Origin: Spirochaetales bacterium
GTDB lineage: Bacteria; Spirochaetota; Spirochaetia; Sphaerochaetales; Sphaerochaetaceae
DNA length: 54,966 nt
Direction: 5' to 3'
Assembly: GCA_017470995.1 (NCBI GenBank)
Contig: JAFUXI010000044.1
Location: 1-54,966, forward strand
The notes under the pieces were generated by a model. It did not search any database and had not been told where the DNA came from. It worked only from the letters and a program-made list of their open reading frames with translations. Of the stretch, positions 40,224 through 48,320 are shown one piece after another. The translations under genes and the position numbers were made by a program. Every line of letters begins with the position of its first letter. Positions within the stretch are counted from its first letter, which is position 1.

Positions 40224-41822
40224 ATGATCGATTACAGAAACCTGGATTGCACGGAAAGCTTTGCCGAGCTCAAGGCAAGGAAACCGTTTGATATCAAGAA
40301 CAATCTCTGCGCAGAGCGGATAGAGAAGTCCACCATCAGGGAAGCCGGAAGCCTTTGCTACAACTACGCAGCCATGCCTGTCGATGAAACCATCATCGAT
40401 TCTCTTCAGAAACTTGCCGACGAACAGCAGCTGATAGAGAAGTACAAGGCCCTCCTGAGCGGAGAAGTCATGAACACCGGAGAGAAGCGCCTTGTTCTGC
40501 ACCAGCTGACAAGAGGCCGCGCACTGGATGGACTTCGTGTCATGGCGGACGGGGTGGAGAAGGGCGACTTCTATGAAGGCGAACTTGCCAAGATAAAGGA
40601 TTTCTCCGAGAAGGTCAGAAACGGACAGATCAAGGGTTCCACCGGCAAACAGATCAAGACGGTGGTCCAGATCGGAATAGGTGGCTCAGATTTGGGGCCG
40701 AGAGCACTCTGCTATGCCCTCAATCTTATCGGACCTGAAGACGGATGCACAAAGAAGCTTCAGGCCAGGTTCATTTCAAACGTAGATCCGGACGATGCCT
40801 GTGCGGTACTCGAGGGTCTGGATCTCGAGAGCACGCTGTTCATTCTGGTCTCCAAGAGCGGAACCACGCAGGAGACGCTTGCCAACCGCGATCTGGTCTT
40901 CAAGGTAATGGAAAACAGCGGTATAAAGGGACTTGTTCCGCAGAAGCACGTCGTTGCGGTAACCAGCAACACCAGCCCCCTTGCAAACAACCCGGATATT
41001 CTTGCCGTGTTCTTCATGGACGACTACATCGGAGGCCGCTATTCGGCAACCAGCCCTGTGGGCGGAGTGATTCTTTCACTTACATACGGATTCGATGTAT
41101 TCAGGAAAATCCTCGACGGCGCCCATGCGGAGGATAAGGCTGCCCTGGAATCCGATATCAGAAAGAACGGAACCCTCATGGATGCCATGATAGGGGTCTA
41201 TCTGCGCAATGTCCTGGGATATCCCTATACTGCAGTTCTCCCGTACAGCCAGAGCCTTCACCGCATGCCGGCGCACTTCCAGCAGCTGGATATGGAGTCC
41301 AACGGAAAGCATGTGAACCGCTTCGGAAAGCTCATCTCCTATCAGACCGGACCGGTCATCTTCGGAGAACCGGGAACCAACGGCCAGCATTCCTTCTACC
41401 AGCTTCTGCACCAGGGAACGGATATCGTGCCCATGCAGTTCATCGGTTTCAGGAAGAAGGAAGGCAATCTCGATGCCGTCAACGGCGGCTCGGACAGCCA
41501 GACCAAGCTCAAGGCCAACCTTGTTGCCCAGATTGTCGCCTTTGCCTGCGGCAAGGACAACGCGGAGAACCCCAACAAGGCATTTGAGGGCGGACGTCCT
41601 TCCAGCGTCCTTGTAGCCGACAGGCTTGATCCGTTCATCCTGGGCGCCATCCTGGCGCACTTCGAGAACAAGGTGATGTTCCAGGGCTTTGCATGGAACA
41701 TCAACAGCTTCGACCAGGAAGGCGTGCAGCTGGGAAAGATCCTTGCGAAGAAGGTTCTTGCCGGTTGCGAGGGAGACGGAAAGCTGCTCGCATACTCGAA
41801 TCTTTTGGGAATCGAGCTATAA
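40224..41822 (+). CDS. pgi: Glucose-6-phosphate isomerase
   Basis: Interconverts glucose 6-phosphate and fructose 6-phosphate. 532 residues from ATG 40224 behind AGGGG; GTG 40218 would add two residues. Seen are the substrate-binding SKSGTTQET loop, signature 1 (GGRYSATSPVGG), the YSQSLHRMPAHFQQLDMESNGK block and a signature-2-like end (INSFDQEGVQLGKILAKK). It follows argR by 11 nt. A short frame in another phase running from pgi into lemA is a shadow. Confidence 0.97.
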   Translation: MIDYRNLDCTESFAELKARKPFDIKNNLCAERIEKSTIREAGSLCYNYAAMPVDETIIDSLQKLADEQQLIEKYKALLSGEVMNTGEKRLVLHQLTRGRALDGLRVMADGVEKGDFYEGELAKIKDFSEKVRNGQIKGSTGKQIKTVVQIGIGGSDLGPRALCYALNLIGPEDGCTKKLQARFISNVDPDDACAVLEGLDLESTLFILVSKSGTTQETLANRDLVFKVMENSGIKGLVPQKHVVAVTSNTSPLANNPDILAVFFMDDYIGGRYSATSPVGGVILSLTYGFDVFRKILDGAHAEDKAALESDIRKNGTLMDAMIGVYLRNVLGYPYTAVLPYSQSLHRMPAHFQQLDMESNGKHVNRFGKLISYQTGPVIFGEPGTNGQHSFYQLLHQGTDIVPMQFIGFRKKEGNLDAVNGGSDSQTKLKANLVAQIVAFACGKDNAENPNKAFEGGRPSSVLVADRLDPFILGAILAHFENKVMFQGFAWNINSFDQEGVQLGKILAKKVLAGCEGDGKLLAYSNLLGIEL

Positions 41823-41854
41823 TTCAAAATACAATATGCATTCGGAGGCATAAA

Positions 41855-42412
41855 ATGGGTATTACACTTATCATCATCGCTGTTCTGGTCGTCCTGGCCA
41901 TGTGGTTGGTTTCGATCTACAACAACTGTGTCAAACTGAAGAACCAGGGAGAGGAGGCATATGCACAGATCGATGCCCACCTCAAGCAGAGATATGACCT
42001 GATTCCCAACCTCGTCGAGACCGTGAAAGGCTATGCAAAGCACGAGGAAGGAACCCTTACTGCGGTTATCGAGGCCAGAAACAAGGCCATGAGCGCAACC
42101 GGAGTCGAAGAGAAGGACAAGGCTGACAAGGCCTTCGAGGGAACCCTCAAGTCCCTGTTCGCACTTTCCGAGGCCTATCCCGATCTCAAGGCCAACACCA
42201 ACTTCCTGGACCTCCAGGCTCAGCTGACAAATCTCGAGAAAGAGATCCTTCAGGCCAGAAAGTACTACAATGGCGTAGTCAAGACCTTCAATACCCACAT
42301 CGAGACCTTCCCGAATTCCCTGGTAGTGGGAATCTTCGGCGGAAAGTTCAAGAAGATGTCTTACGTCGAGGTCGCAGAGGCCGAGAGGCAGAACGTAAAG
42401 GTTCAGTTCTGA
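41855..42412 (+). CDS. lemA: LemA-family protein
   Basis: 185 residues from ATG 41855 behind CGGAGG. An N-terminal membrane anchor (ITLIIIAVLVVLAMWLVSIY) is followed by the helical LemA domain with its hallmark AQIDAHLKQRYDLIPNLVET and the closing NSLVVGIFGGKFKKMSY. LemA proteins are of unknown function and nearly always lie next to DUF2207 or TPM-domain membrane proteins, as here. The next gene starts 12 nt later. Confidence 0.93.
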   Translation: MGITLIIIAVLVVLAMWLVSIYNNCVKLKNQGEEAYAQIDAHLKQRYDLIPNLVETVKGYAKHEEGTLTAVIEARNKAMSATGVEEKDKADKAFEGTLKSLFALSEAYPDLKANTNFLDLQAQLTNLEKEILQARKYYNGVVKTFNTHIETFPNSLVVGIFGGKFKKMSYVEVAEAERQNVKVQF

Positions 42413-42424
42413 TTATCTGAGTCT

Positions 42425-44371
42425 ATGAAGAAACTTCTCCTTATCACACTGGTCCTGGCATTGGGCTTGTTCAGCCTCTTTGCCGTGGACTATTCCATCA
42501 GGGAATACAGAATCTCCTTCACGATCGGCAACAATGCCGTTCACCATGTGGAGGAGACCATCTCGGTCAACTTCGAGGGGCCGCATCACGGCATAGTCCG
42601 CGAGATTCCGGTGGATTACAGGGAATATAACGGCAAGACCGTTGCCAAGATAAGCAACCTCAAATGTTCCGCAGATTATTCCACCAGCTATGACAATGGC
42701 TATATGGTCATGCAGATAGGTGATGCAAACAAGACCGTAATCGGGCGGGTGGATTACACCATTTCCTATGATTATGATCTGGGTGCGGACTTCAACGACG
42801 GTTATGACGAGCTCTACCTGAACCTCATCGGTCCCCACTGGGAATGCCCGATCGAGTTTGCGGTTTTCTCGGTCCGCCTGCCTTATGTACCTCAGGAGCA
42901 GTGGCGCGATTACGAAGCCTTCATCGACCATGTGCTGGACAACACGTACATGACAAGCGGGCCTTACGGATCGACGAGATTCAACTGGGACAAGGGCGAA
43001 GTCTATCTCAATGAGGACGATGACGGCAGTCTTCTGATCGACGGATACATGGAGGACATGGGCCCCTATGAAGGAATCACTATCCGCATCGATCTTCCGG
43101 AAGGCTGGTATGTGGGAGCAAGGGTGCCATGGGACTACACTGAGATTGCAAAAAAGATAAACCCCATCGTCTGCATAATCCTGATTGCGCTTGCAATGCT
43201 CATATGGATCCGCTATGGAAGGGACAATATCCCCATCGTGGTAGCCAGATTCCAGCCCCCGAAGGGATTCTCCCCCCTTATGGTGGGTTATGTTGCCGAT
43301 TCCACCGTGGACGACAAGGATGTCATATCCATGATTTTCTATTGGGCCGACGAAGGCCTGCTGAAGATCGAGGAGAAGAAGAACGGCAAGTTCGAGTTCA
43401 CCAAGCTCAAGGACATCGAGGCATACGCAATCGAGAGCGGCAAGGATATCCCTGCCTTTGAGGTGAAGCTGTTCAACGGGTTCTTCCACTGCAATGTGGA
43501 TGAGAAAGTCACCTTCAAGGATCTGGAAAAGAACAAGTTCTATGAGACGATCATCGAGACCAAGTCTTCCACCAAGAACTTTTTCAAGGGCGAAAGGGCT
43601 CTGAAGGACAGCAATAGCAGGAAAAAGGCGGGCCTTGTTTCGCTTCTGTCATTCATCCCGATGCTTCTGCTGACAGTGACCGTTGCCCTTTATGAGAATG
43701 TGGACACGTTCCTTGCTCTCTTCCATCTCGGAGTAGGATTTGCCCTGTTCATCATGAATCTCATGAGCTTCGACAGCCTGTTCAAGACCTGGCATATGCG
43801 CAAGACCAAAATCCTGCCTTCAGTCATCAGGTTCGTCATTCCTGTGCTGGCAGTCTTTGTCTTGGGCTTCCTCGAGAGCATTATCAGGGAGGCGAATCCC
43901 GACTTCATCCAGCTGATCTTCTCGGTATCGTGCTGTACCCTGATGGCCCTTTTCGGAGCCGTTACGGACAAGAGGACAAAGTACGGAGATGAGGTCCTGG
44001 AGGGGATTCTGGGATATAGGGAATTCATCGACAAGGTCGAGATCGACCAGCTGAAGATGATGATAGAGTCGGATCCCGATTTCTATTACAAGGTCCTTAG
44101 CTATGCCGTTGTCCTAGGACTTGAGGACAAGTGGGCGAAGAAATTCAAGGATATCCCGATCCAGCAGCCTGACTGGCTGACAGGTGCCACGGTACTTGAT
44201 GCCTACTACTGGGCAAGGCTCGCAAGAAGAATGAATACATCCATACCTGCAGCATCGATGCCCAAGTCTTCGATTTCGGGCAGTGCCGGTTCTCATGCCG
44301 GCGGAGGCGGATTCCACTCAAGCGGATTCTCCGGCGGAGGATTCGGAGGCGGCGGCGGACATGCATGGTGA
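42425..44371 (+). CDS. DUF2207 membrane protein, partner of LemA
   Basis: 648 residues. A signal sequence (MKKLLLITLVLALGLFSLFA) precedes an exported beta-rich domain of about 210 residues (DUF2207), then a membrane helix (INPIVCIILIALAMLIWIRYG), a cytoplasmic domain with YWADEGLLKIEE, further membrane helices near 395-500, and a glycine-rich C-terminus ending GGGGGHAW, which is typical of the family. Function unknown; it is paired with lemA. Its 3' end overlaps the next gene by 11 nt. Confidence 0.9.
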   Translation: MKKLLLITLVLALGLFSLFAVDYSIREYRISFTIGNNAVHHVEETISVNFEGPHHGIVREIPVDYREYNGKTVAKISNLKCSADYSTSYDNGYMVMQIGDANKTVIGRVDYTISYDYDLGADFNDGYDELYLNLIGPHWECPIEFAVFSVRLPYVPQEQWRDYEAFIDHVLDNTYMTSGPYGSTRFNWDKGEVYLNEDDDGSLLIDGYMEDMGPYEGITIRIDLPEGWYVGARVPWDYTEIAKKINPIVCIILIALAMLIWIRYGRDNIPIVVARFQPPKGFSPLMVGYVADSTVDDKDVISMIFYWADEGLLKIEEKKNGKFEFTKLKDIEAYAIESGKDIPAFEVKLFNGFFHCNVDEKVTFKDLEKNKFYETIIETKSSTKNFFKGERALKDSNSRKKAGLVSLLSFIPMLLLTVTVALYENVDTFLALFHLGVGFALFIMNLMSFDSLFKTWHMRKTKILPSVIRFVIPVLAVFVLGFLESIIREANPDFIQLIFSVSCCTLMALFGAVTDKRTKYGDEVLEGILGYREFIDKVEIDQLKMMIESDPDFYYKVLSYAVVLGLEDKWAKKFKDIPIQQPDWLTGATVLDAYYWARLARRMNTSIPAASMPKSSISGSAGSHAGGGGFHSSGFSGGGFGGGGGHAW

Positions 44372-45041
44372 TGCAGCGGGCCTCTTTCTGTCTGTTCTCC
44401 TGATCGGACTGTGTCTGGGCCTCTCCTTTGCCGTGGCGAAATACGGAAGGAAGAGGCTCGGGGAGTCACGCTCGGAGGTTGCCAGAAAGATTGTCCACAT
44501 AGGTGTTTCAAACTGGTTCTTCATCTATGCGCATGTCTTCGAGAGTGATCTCTGGCCGATGGTCGGCCTTGCATCATTCGCCGTCATCAATGCCGTCATG
44601 AACATCAGCGGAGGGCTTTCGAAGCTGATGGCCCAGGATAGCACCAAACGAAACTGGGGGCTGGTTCAGTACCCGATTTCGATAATCCTGCTGCTTCTGA
44701 TAAAGAAAATGGGATTCGGGGACATCGTTGCTTTCGGCTGTGCTGTTCTGGGAATGGGCTACGGAGACGGTCTTGCATCCCTTGTGGGCCGTCACGTCAA
44801 ATCGAAAACGATAGGGAAGAACGGCAAGAAGACAATAGCAGGATCGTTGACGATGGCCGGTGTCACATTTGCCGCGGTTCTTCTGATGAAGATCTGTTAC
44901 GGGAATCTTGCGGCATCAGAAGCCGTGCTCTCTGCTCTTGCCTGCAGCGTTGCGGCAACGCTTGTCGAAGCTTTCACTCCCTTCGGGCTGGACAACATAT
45001 CCGTGCCCCTGACAATCTATGTTATTGCTGGACTGCTATGA
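44361..45041 (+). CDS. Dolichol/phytol-kinase-like membrane protein (SEC59/VTE5 type)
   Basis: 226 residues from ATG 44361, which has a GGAGG-like run upstream; the open frame to 44283 would extend into DUF2207. Six or so membrane helices. EVARKIVHIGVSNWFF near the N-terminus and GMGYGDGLASLVGRHV (about 131-146), followed by KTIAGSLTM, are the CTP-dependent polyprenol/phytol kinase signature. Family members phosphorylate a prenyl alcohol with CTP. It overlaps the next gene by 4 nt (ATGA), so it probably supplies a prenyl monophosphate to the DUF92 enzyme. The substrate is inferred. Confidence 0.85.
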   Translation: MHGDAAGLFLSVLLIGLCLGLSFAVAKYGRKRLGESRSEVARKIVHIGVSNWFFIYAHVFESDLWPMVGLASFAVINAVMNISGGLSKLMAQDSTKRNWGLVQYPISIILLLLIKKMGFGDIVAFGCAVLGMGYGDGLASLVGRHVKSKTIGKNGKKTIAGSLTMAGVTFAAVLLMKICYGNLAASEAVLSALACSVAATLVEAFTPFGLDNISVPLTIYVIAGLL

Positions 45042-45880
45042 TAGAAAAACTTGATTCGCTGGTTTTCGAACTTCAATGGCCGCTGCCGATAATAATCCTG
45101 ACTGCAGGGATGGCCTTGATCGCATTCATTGCATACTCGATGAAGAGTCTGACCCTCGGAGGGGCCATCGGCGCCTTCTTCATGGGGCTGATCATCCTAT
45201 GGAGCCTGGGGTTTGCAGGCTTCTTCCTTTTCTTCCTGTTCTTCATCTCCTGTACGTTGGTCGGAAAGATCTCCAAGAAAATCAGGTACGGTTACGGCAG
45301 TAGGGAAGTTGCGGAGAAGAAAGGTCATACCCGTGATTTCATGCAGGTTCTGGCAAACGGGCTTATGGCTACAATAGCAGCCTTGTTGTGGACTTTCAGC
45401 TTTGAAACAAAGGCGTTAGTCATGTTCGGGGCAGTCGTTGCCGAAGCAACCAGTGATACTTTTGCAGGCGAGATCGGTCGACTCAGCAAAAAACAGCCTG
45501 TTTCGATTCTCAATTTCAGACCCGTTCCCAAGGGGCTTTCCGGCGGGGTGACGGCTCTTGGCATGGCGGCTGCGCTTCTGTCTTCTGCGGCAATTGCCCT
45601 GTTCTGGTATCTGTGGTTCTACGATGTCACGGTCCTTCAGGCCGTCCTTGTCGGAGCACTGGGTTTTGCAGGTTGTCTGGTCGACTCCTATCTGGGGGCC
45701 GGGGTGCAGGCAATCTACTTTGACCCGAAAACGAAGCAGTTCTCCGAAGACAGCGAGAATGATGGACGCAAGCTCGAACTTTCCCGTGGCATCAGATGGG
45801 TGGACAATGACATAGTGAACCTCATGAGCAACATCTTCTCCGGACTCTTTGCACTGGGTCTGAGCGCCCTTATTCTGTAA
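45038..45880 (+). CDS. DUF92/VTE6-like membrane protein (prenyl-phosphate kinase-like)
   Basis: 280 residues with about six or seven membrane helices. DUF92 hallmarks are clear: AEATSDTFAGEIGRLSKK (about 136-153), then RPVPKGLSGGVTALG, DSYLGAGVQAIY and RWVDNDIVNLMSN. The plant member VTE6 makes phytyl diphosphate from phytyl phosphate. Directly downstream of a VTE5-like kinase with a 4-nt overlap, it is a good candidate for the second step of a prenol-to-prenyl-diphosphate salvage route. That pathway reading is inference. No terminator is seen after it. Confidence 0.87.
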   Translation: MIEKLDSLVFELQWPLPIIILTAGMALIAFIAYSMKSLTLGGAIGAFFMGLIILWSLGFAGFFLFFLFFISCTLVGKISKKIRYGYGSREVAEKKGHTRDFMQVLANGLMATIAALLWTFSFETKALVMFGAVVAEATSDTFAGEIGRLSKKQPVSILNFRPVPKGLSGGVTALGMAAALLSSAAIALFWYLWFYDVTVLQAVLVGALGFAGCLVDSYLGAGVQAIYFDPKTKQFSEDSENDGRKLELSRGIRWVDNDIVNLMSNIFSGLFALGLSALIL

Positions 45881-45895
45881 ATCGAACGGCAAAAC

Positions 45896-45924
45896 TTGAT
45901 TTCCCTCAAATTCTTTTGTATCTT
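45896..45924 (+). promoter_or_regulatory. groL promoter
   Basis: TTGATT (45896-45901), a 17-nt spacer and TATCTT (45919-45924). The start would be near 45931. No CIRCE inverted repeat is present. Confidence 0.6.
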
Positions 45925-45931
45925 TGGTAAC

Positions 45932-45947
45932 GCTGGCAAAAAGCCGC
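45932..45947 (+). promoter_or_regulatory. 5'-terminal hairpin of the groL leader
   Basis: GC-T-GGC pairs with GCC-GC around an AAAAA loop, starting one base after the predicted transcription start. Confidence 0.4.
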
Positions 45948-45981
45948 ATTTTCAGAAACTTTTTTATAGAGGATAGATATT

Positions 45982-47610
45982 ATGGCAAAACAGCTACAGT
46001 TCAGTGAGGAAGCCAGAAAGTCTCTGGTCTCCGGTGTTGAGCAGATTGCCAAGGCTGTCATGACAACCTTGGGTCCCAAGGGACGCACAGTCCTTTTGGA
46101 CAAGAAGTACGGCGCTCCGATGATTACGAAAGACGGAGTTACGGTTGCCCGCGAGGTCGAGCTCGAGGATCCGTTCGAGAACATGGGCGCACAGCTTGTC
46201 AAGGAAGTCGCTTCCAAGACCAACGATGTGGCCGGAGACGGAACAACCACGGCAACAGTCCTTGCATGGTCAATCACCAAGGAAGGCATGAAGAGTGTCG
46301 CAGCCGGAGTCAATCCCATGGGAATCAGACGCGGTATCGACAAGGCTGTAGCTGACGCAGTTGCAGAAATCAAGAGCCAGTCCAAGACTGTTTCCGACAA
46401 GGAAGAGATCACTCAGGTCGCATCCATCTCCGCAAACAACGACAGAACCATCGGCGAAGAGATTGCAAACGCCATGGAGAAGGTCGGAATGGACGGCGTC
46501 ATCACTGTCGAGGAGTCCAAGAACATCGAGACCACAACCGATTTCGTCGAGGGAATGCAGTTCGACAGAGGTTACATCTCAGCTTACTTCGCAAGCAACA
46601 GAGAGACCATGACAAGCGTCATGGAGGATCCGTACATTCTCATCTACGACAAGAAGATTTCTTCCATGAAGGAGCTTCTGCCTGTTCTCGAGAAGGTCGT
46701 CCAGACCTCAAAGCCGCTTCTGATCATCGCAGAGGATGTGGACGGCGAAGCCCTGACAACACTGGTTGTCAACTCACTCAGAGGCACCCTGAATGTCTGT
46801 GCCATCAAGGCCCCCGGCTTCGGTGACAGGAGAAAGGCAATGCTCGAGGATATCGCAATCCTCACAGGCGGACAGGTCATCAGCGAGGAGCTCGGAATGA
46901 AGCTCGAGAACGCTGAGCTGGCACAGCTCGGAAGAGCAAAGAGCGTCAAGGTCGAGAAAGAGAACACCACAATCATCAACGGTCTCGGAAACGCCGCCGA
47001 CATCAAGGACAGAATCGGTCAGATCAAGAAGCAGATTGCAGAGACAACAAGCGACTATGACCGCGAGAAGCTTCAGGAAAGACTTGCCAAGCTGGCAGGC
47101 GGAGTCGCAGTCATCAACGTCGGTGCCCCGACAGAGGTCGAGCTCAAGGAGCGCAAGCACAGAGTCGAGGATGCAGTCAATGCAACACGTGCGGCAATCG
47201 AAGAGGGCGTTATCCCCGGTGGCGGAGTTGCCCTTACACAGGCTGCCAGAAAGATGGAGTCCAAGGACCTCTCTTCTCTCACTGATGAGGAGCAGATCGG
47301 TTACAAGATCGTCCGCAGAGCTCTCGAAGAGCCGATGCGCCAGATTGCAGAGAATGCAGGTGAAGACGGTGCAATCATCGCCGACAAGTGCAAGAACAGT
47401 GCAGCCGGCGTCGGTTACGATGCAAACAACGACAAGTGGGTCAACATGGTCGAAGCCGGAATCATCGATCCGGTCAAGGTCACGAGAAGCGCACTTCAGA
47501 ATGCAGCCAGCATTGCAGCACTCATCCTCACAAGCGAGTGTGCAATCGCCGATATCCCCGCTCCGGAACCGGCAGCACCTGCCAACCCGGGCATGGGCGG
47601 CATGATGTAA
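45982..47610 (+). CDS. groL: Chaperonin GroEL (60 kDa)
   Basis: 542 residues. ATP-site and hinge blocks are intact: [17 protein letters not shown] at about 28-44, [10 protein letters not shown] (85-94, Asp 86) and the [15 protein letters not shown] block. The C-terminus ends in a short GMGGMM tail. It forms the folding chamber together with GroES, but no groES lies up- or downstream in this window. The gene is monocistronic with its own promoter, leader (GAGGA site) and terminator. Heavily biased codons fit high expression. Confidence 0.98.
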   Translation: MAKQLQFSEEARKSLVSGVEQIAKAVMTTLGPKGRTVLLDKKYGAPMITKDGVTVAREVELEDPFENMGAQLVKEVASKTNDVAGDGTTTATVLAWSITKEGMKSVAAGVNPMGIRRGIDKAVADAVAEIKSQSKTVSDKEEITQVASISANNDRTIGEEIANAMEKVGMDGVITVEESKNIETTTDFVEGMQFDRGYISAYFASNRETMTSVMEDPYILIYDKKISSMKELLPVLEKVVQTSKPLLIIAEDVDGEALTTLVVNSLRGTLNVCAIKAPGFGDRRKAMLEDIAILTGGQVISEELGMKLENAELAQLGRAKSVKVEKENTTIINGLGNAADIKDRIGQIKKQIAETTSDYDREKLQERLAKLAGGVAVINVGAPTEVELKERKHRVEDAVNATRAAIEEGVIPGGGVALTQAARKMESKDLSSLTDEEQIGYKIVRRALEEPMRQIAENAGEDGAIIADKCKNSAAGVGYDANNDKWVNMVEAGIIDPVKVTRSALQNAASIAALILTSECAIADIPAPEPAAPANPGMGGMM

Positions 47611-47612
47611 TT

Positions 47613-47715
47613 ATCAAATGATTCTTCATCCGCAATTTCTGCGTTTTGCTCGGCGCCAACCGAATAGGTATGTCGCCTCGTTGCAACGCAGTCTTGCAGC
47701 GAATAATCATTTGAT
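47613..47715. other. 103-nt imperfect palindrome in the groL 3' region
   Basis: The outer arms are 11 perfect bp, ATCAAATGATT (47613-47623) and AATCATTTGAT (47705-47715). Inside, nested pairs line up in order: TTC/GAA, GCAA (47632-47635)/TTGC (47694-47697), CTGCGTT (47639-47645)/AACGCAG (47685-47691), GC/GC and GGCG (47652-47655)/CGCC (47674-47677). It lies between the stop codon and the terminator. It could be a structured 3' UTR, a processed small RNA or a miniature transposon remnant. Confidence 0.5.
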
Positions 47716-47731
47716 GGATTGAAAGGCAATA

Positions 47732-47760
47732 GGGCCCGAGGGAAACCTCGGGCCTTTTGT
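47732..47760 (+). terminator. Rho-independent terminator of groL
   Basis: Perfect GGCCCGAGG/CCTCGGGCC stem, four-base GAAA loop, then TTTTGT. Confidence 0.92.
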
Positions 47761-47789
47761 TTGACAATATACAGATATATGTGTATTTT
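47761..47789 (+). promoter_or_regulatory. Promoter of the yajC-secDF operon
   Basis: Perfect TTGACA (47761-47766), a 17-nt spacer and TATTTT (47784-47789), directly behind the groL terminator. The leader is about 36 nt and includes a GAGGA site. Confidence 0.75.
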
Positions 47790-47831
47790 TATAAAAGCAT
47801 TTGCTAACAATCCAATAAGTGAGGACATAAC

Positions 47832-48302
47832 ATGTATTCATTGATTCTTGCTCTGGGAGCATCGACAACAACTTCTGACGGAGCATCCGCAGGCGCCGGC
47901 GGTTCCATGGTCACAACGCTGATTACCTTCGGTGTTATCATCCTGATCTTCTACTTCCTGATCATCAGACCTCAGAGAAAGAGGGACAAGGAAGCCAAGG
48001 ATATGCTCGCTGCCATCAAGAAAGGTGACAAGATCGTCACTATCGGCGGTATCAGAGGAACAGTCGCTGTCGTCAAGGAGAGCACTGTCATCGTCAAGGT
48101 CGACGACAACACCAGGATCGAGTTCAGCAAGAACGCCATCTCCGCAGTCCTGAACAAGAAGGAAGAGAGCTCTTCCGAGAAGCCTGCAAAGAAGGAGAAG
48201 GAAGAGAAGATCGAGAAAGTCGAGAAGCCCGCTGTCGAAGCTCCTGCAGAGGAGACTCCGGCCGTTGAAGCTCCCGCAGCAGAGGAGAAGGCCGAGAACT
48301 GA
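47832..48302 (+). CDS. yajC: Preprotein translocase accessory subunit YajC
   Basis: 156 residues. A single membrane helix (VTTLITFGVIILIFYFLI, about 27-44) is followed by the invariant RPQRKRDKEAKDM and the beta-domain GDKIVTIGGIRGTV. The last 45 residues are a Lys/Glu/Pro/Ala-rich tail, longer than in most YajC proteins. It leads an operon with secD and secF, its usual partners in the Sec holotranslocon. Confidence 0.96.
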   Translation: MYSLILALGASTTTSDGASAGAGGSMVTTLITFGVIILIFYFLIIRPQRKRDKEAKDMLAAIKKGDKIVTIGGIRGTVAVVKESTVIVKVDDNTRIEFSKNAISAVLNKKEESSSEKPAKKEKEEKIEKVEKPAVEAPAEETPAVEAPAAEEKAEN

Positions 48303-48320
48303 TTCCGGCTGGACAATAGC

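Noticed and set aside
45881..45981. CIRCE (HrcA) operator in front of groL
   Set aside because: No TTAGCACTC-N9-GAGTGCTAA-like inverted repeat is present.
47613..47715. tRNA, 4.5S RNA or 6S RNA in the groL 3' region
   Set aside because: The structure is a single imperfect hairpin without a cloverleaf, the SRP tetraloop motif or the 6S bubble.
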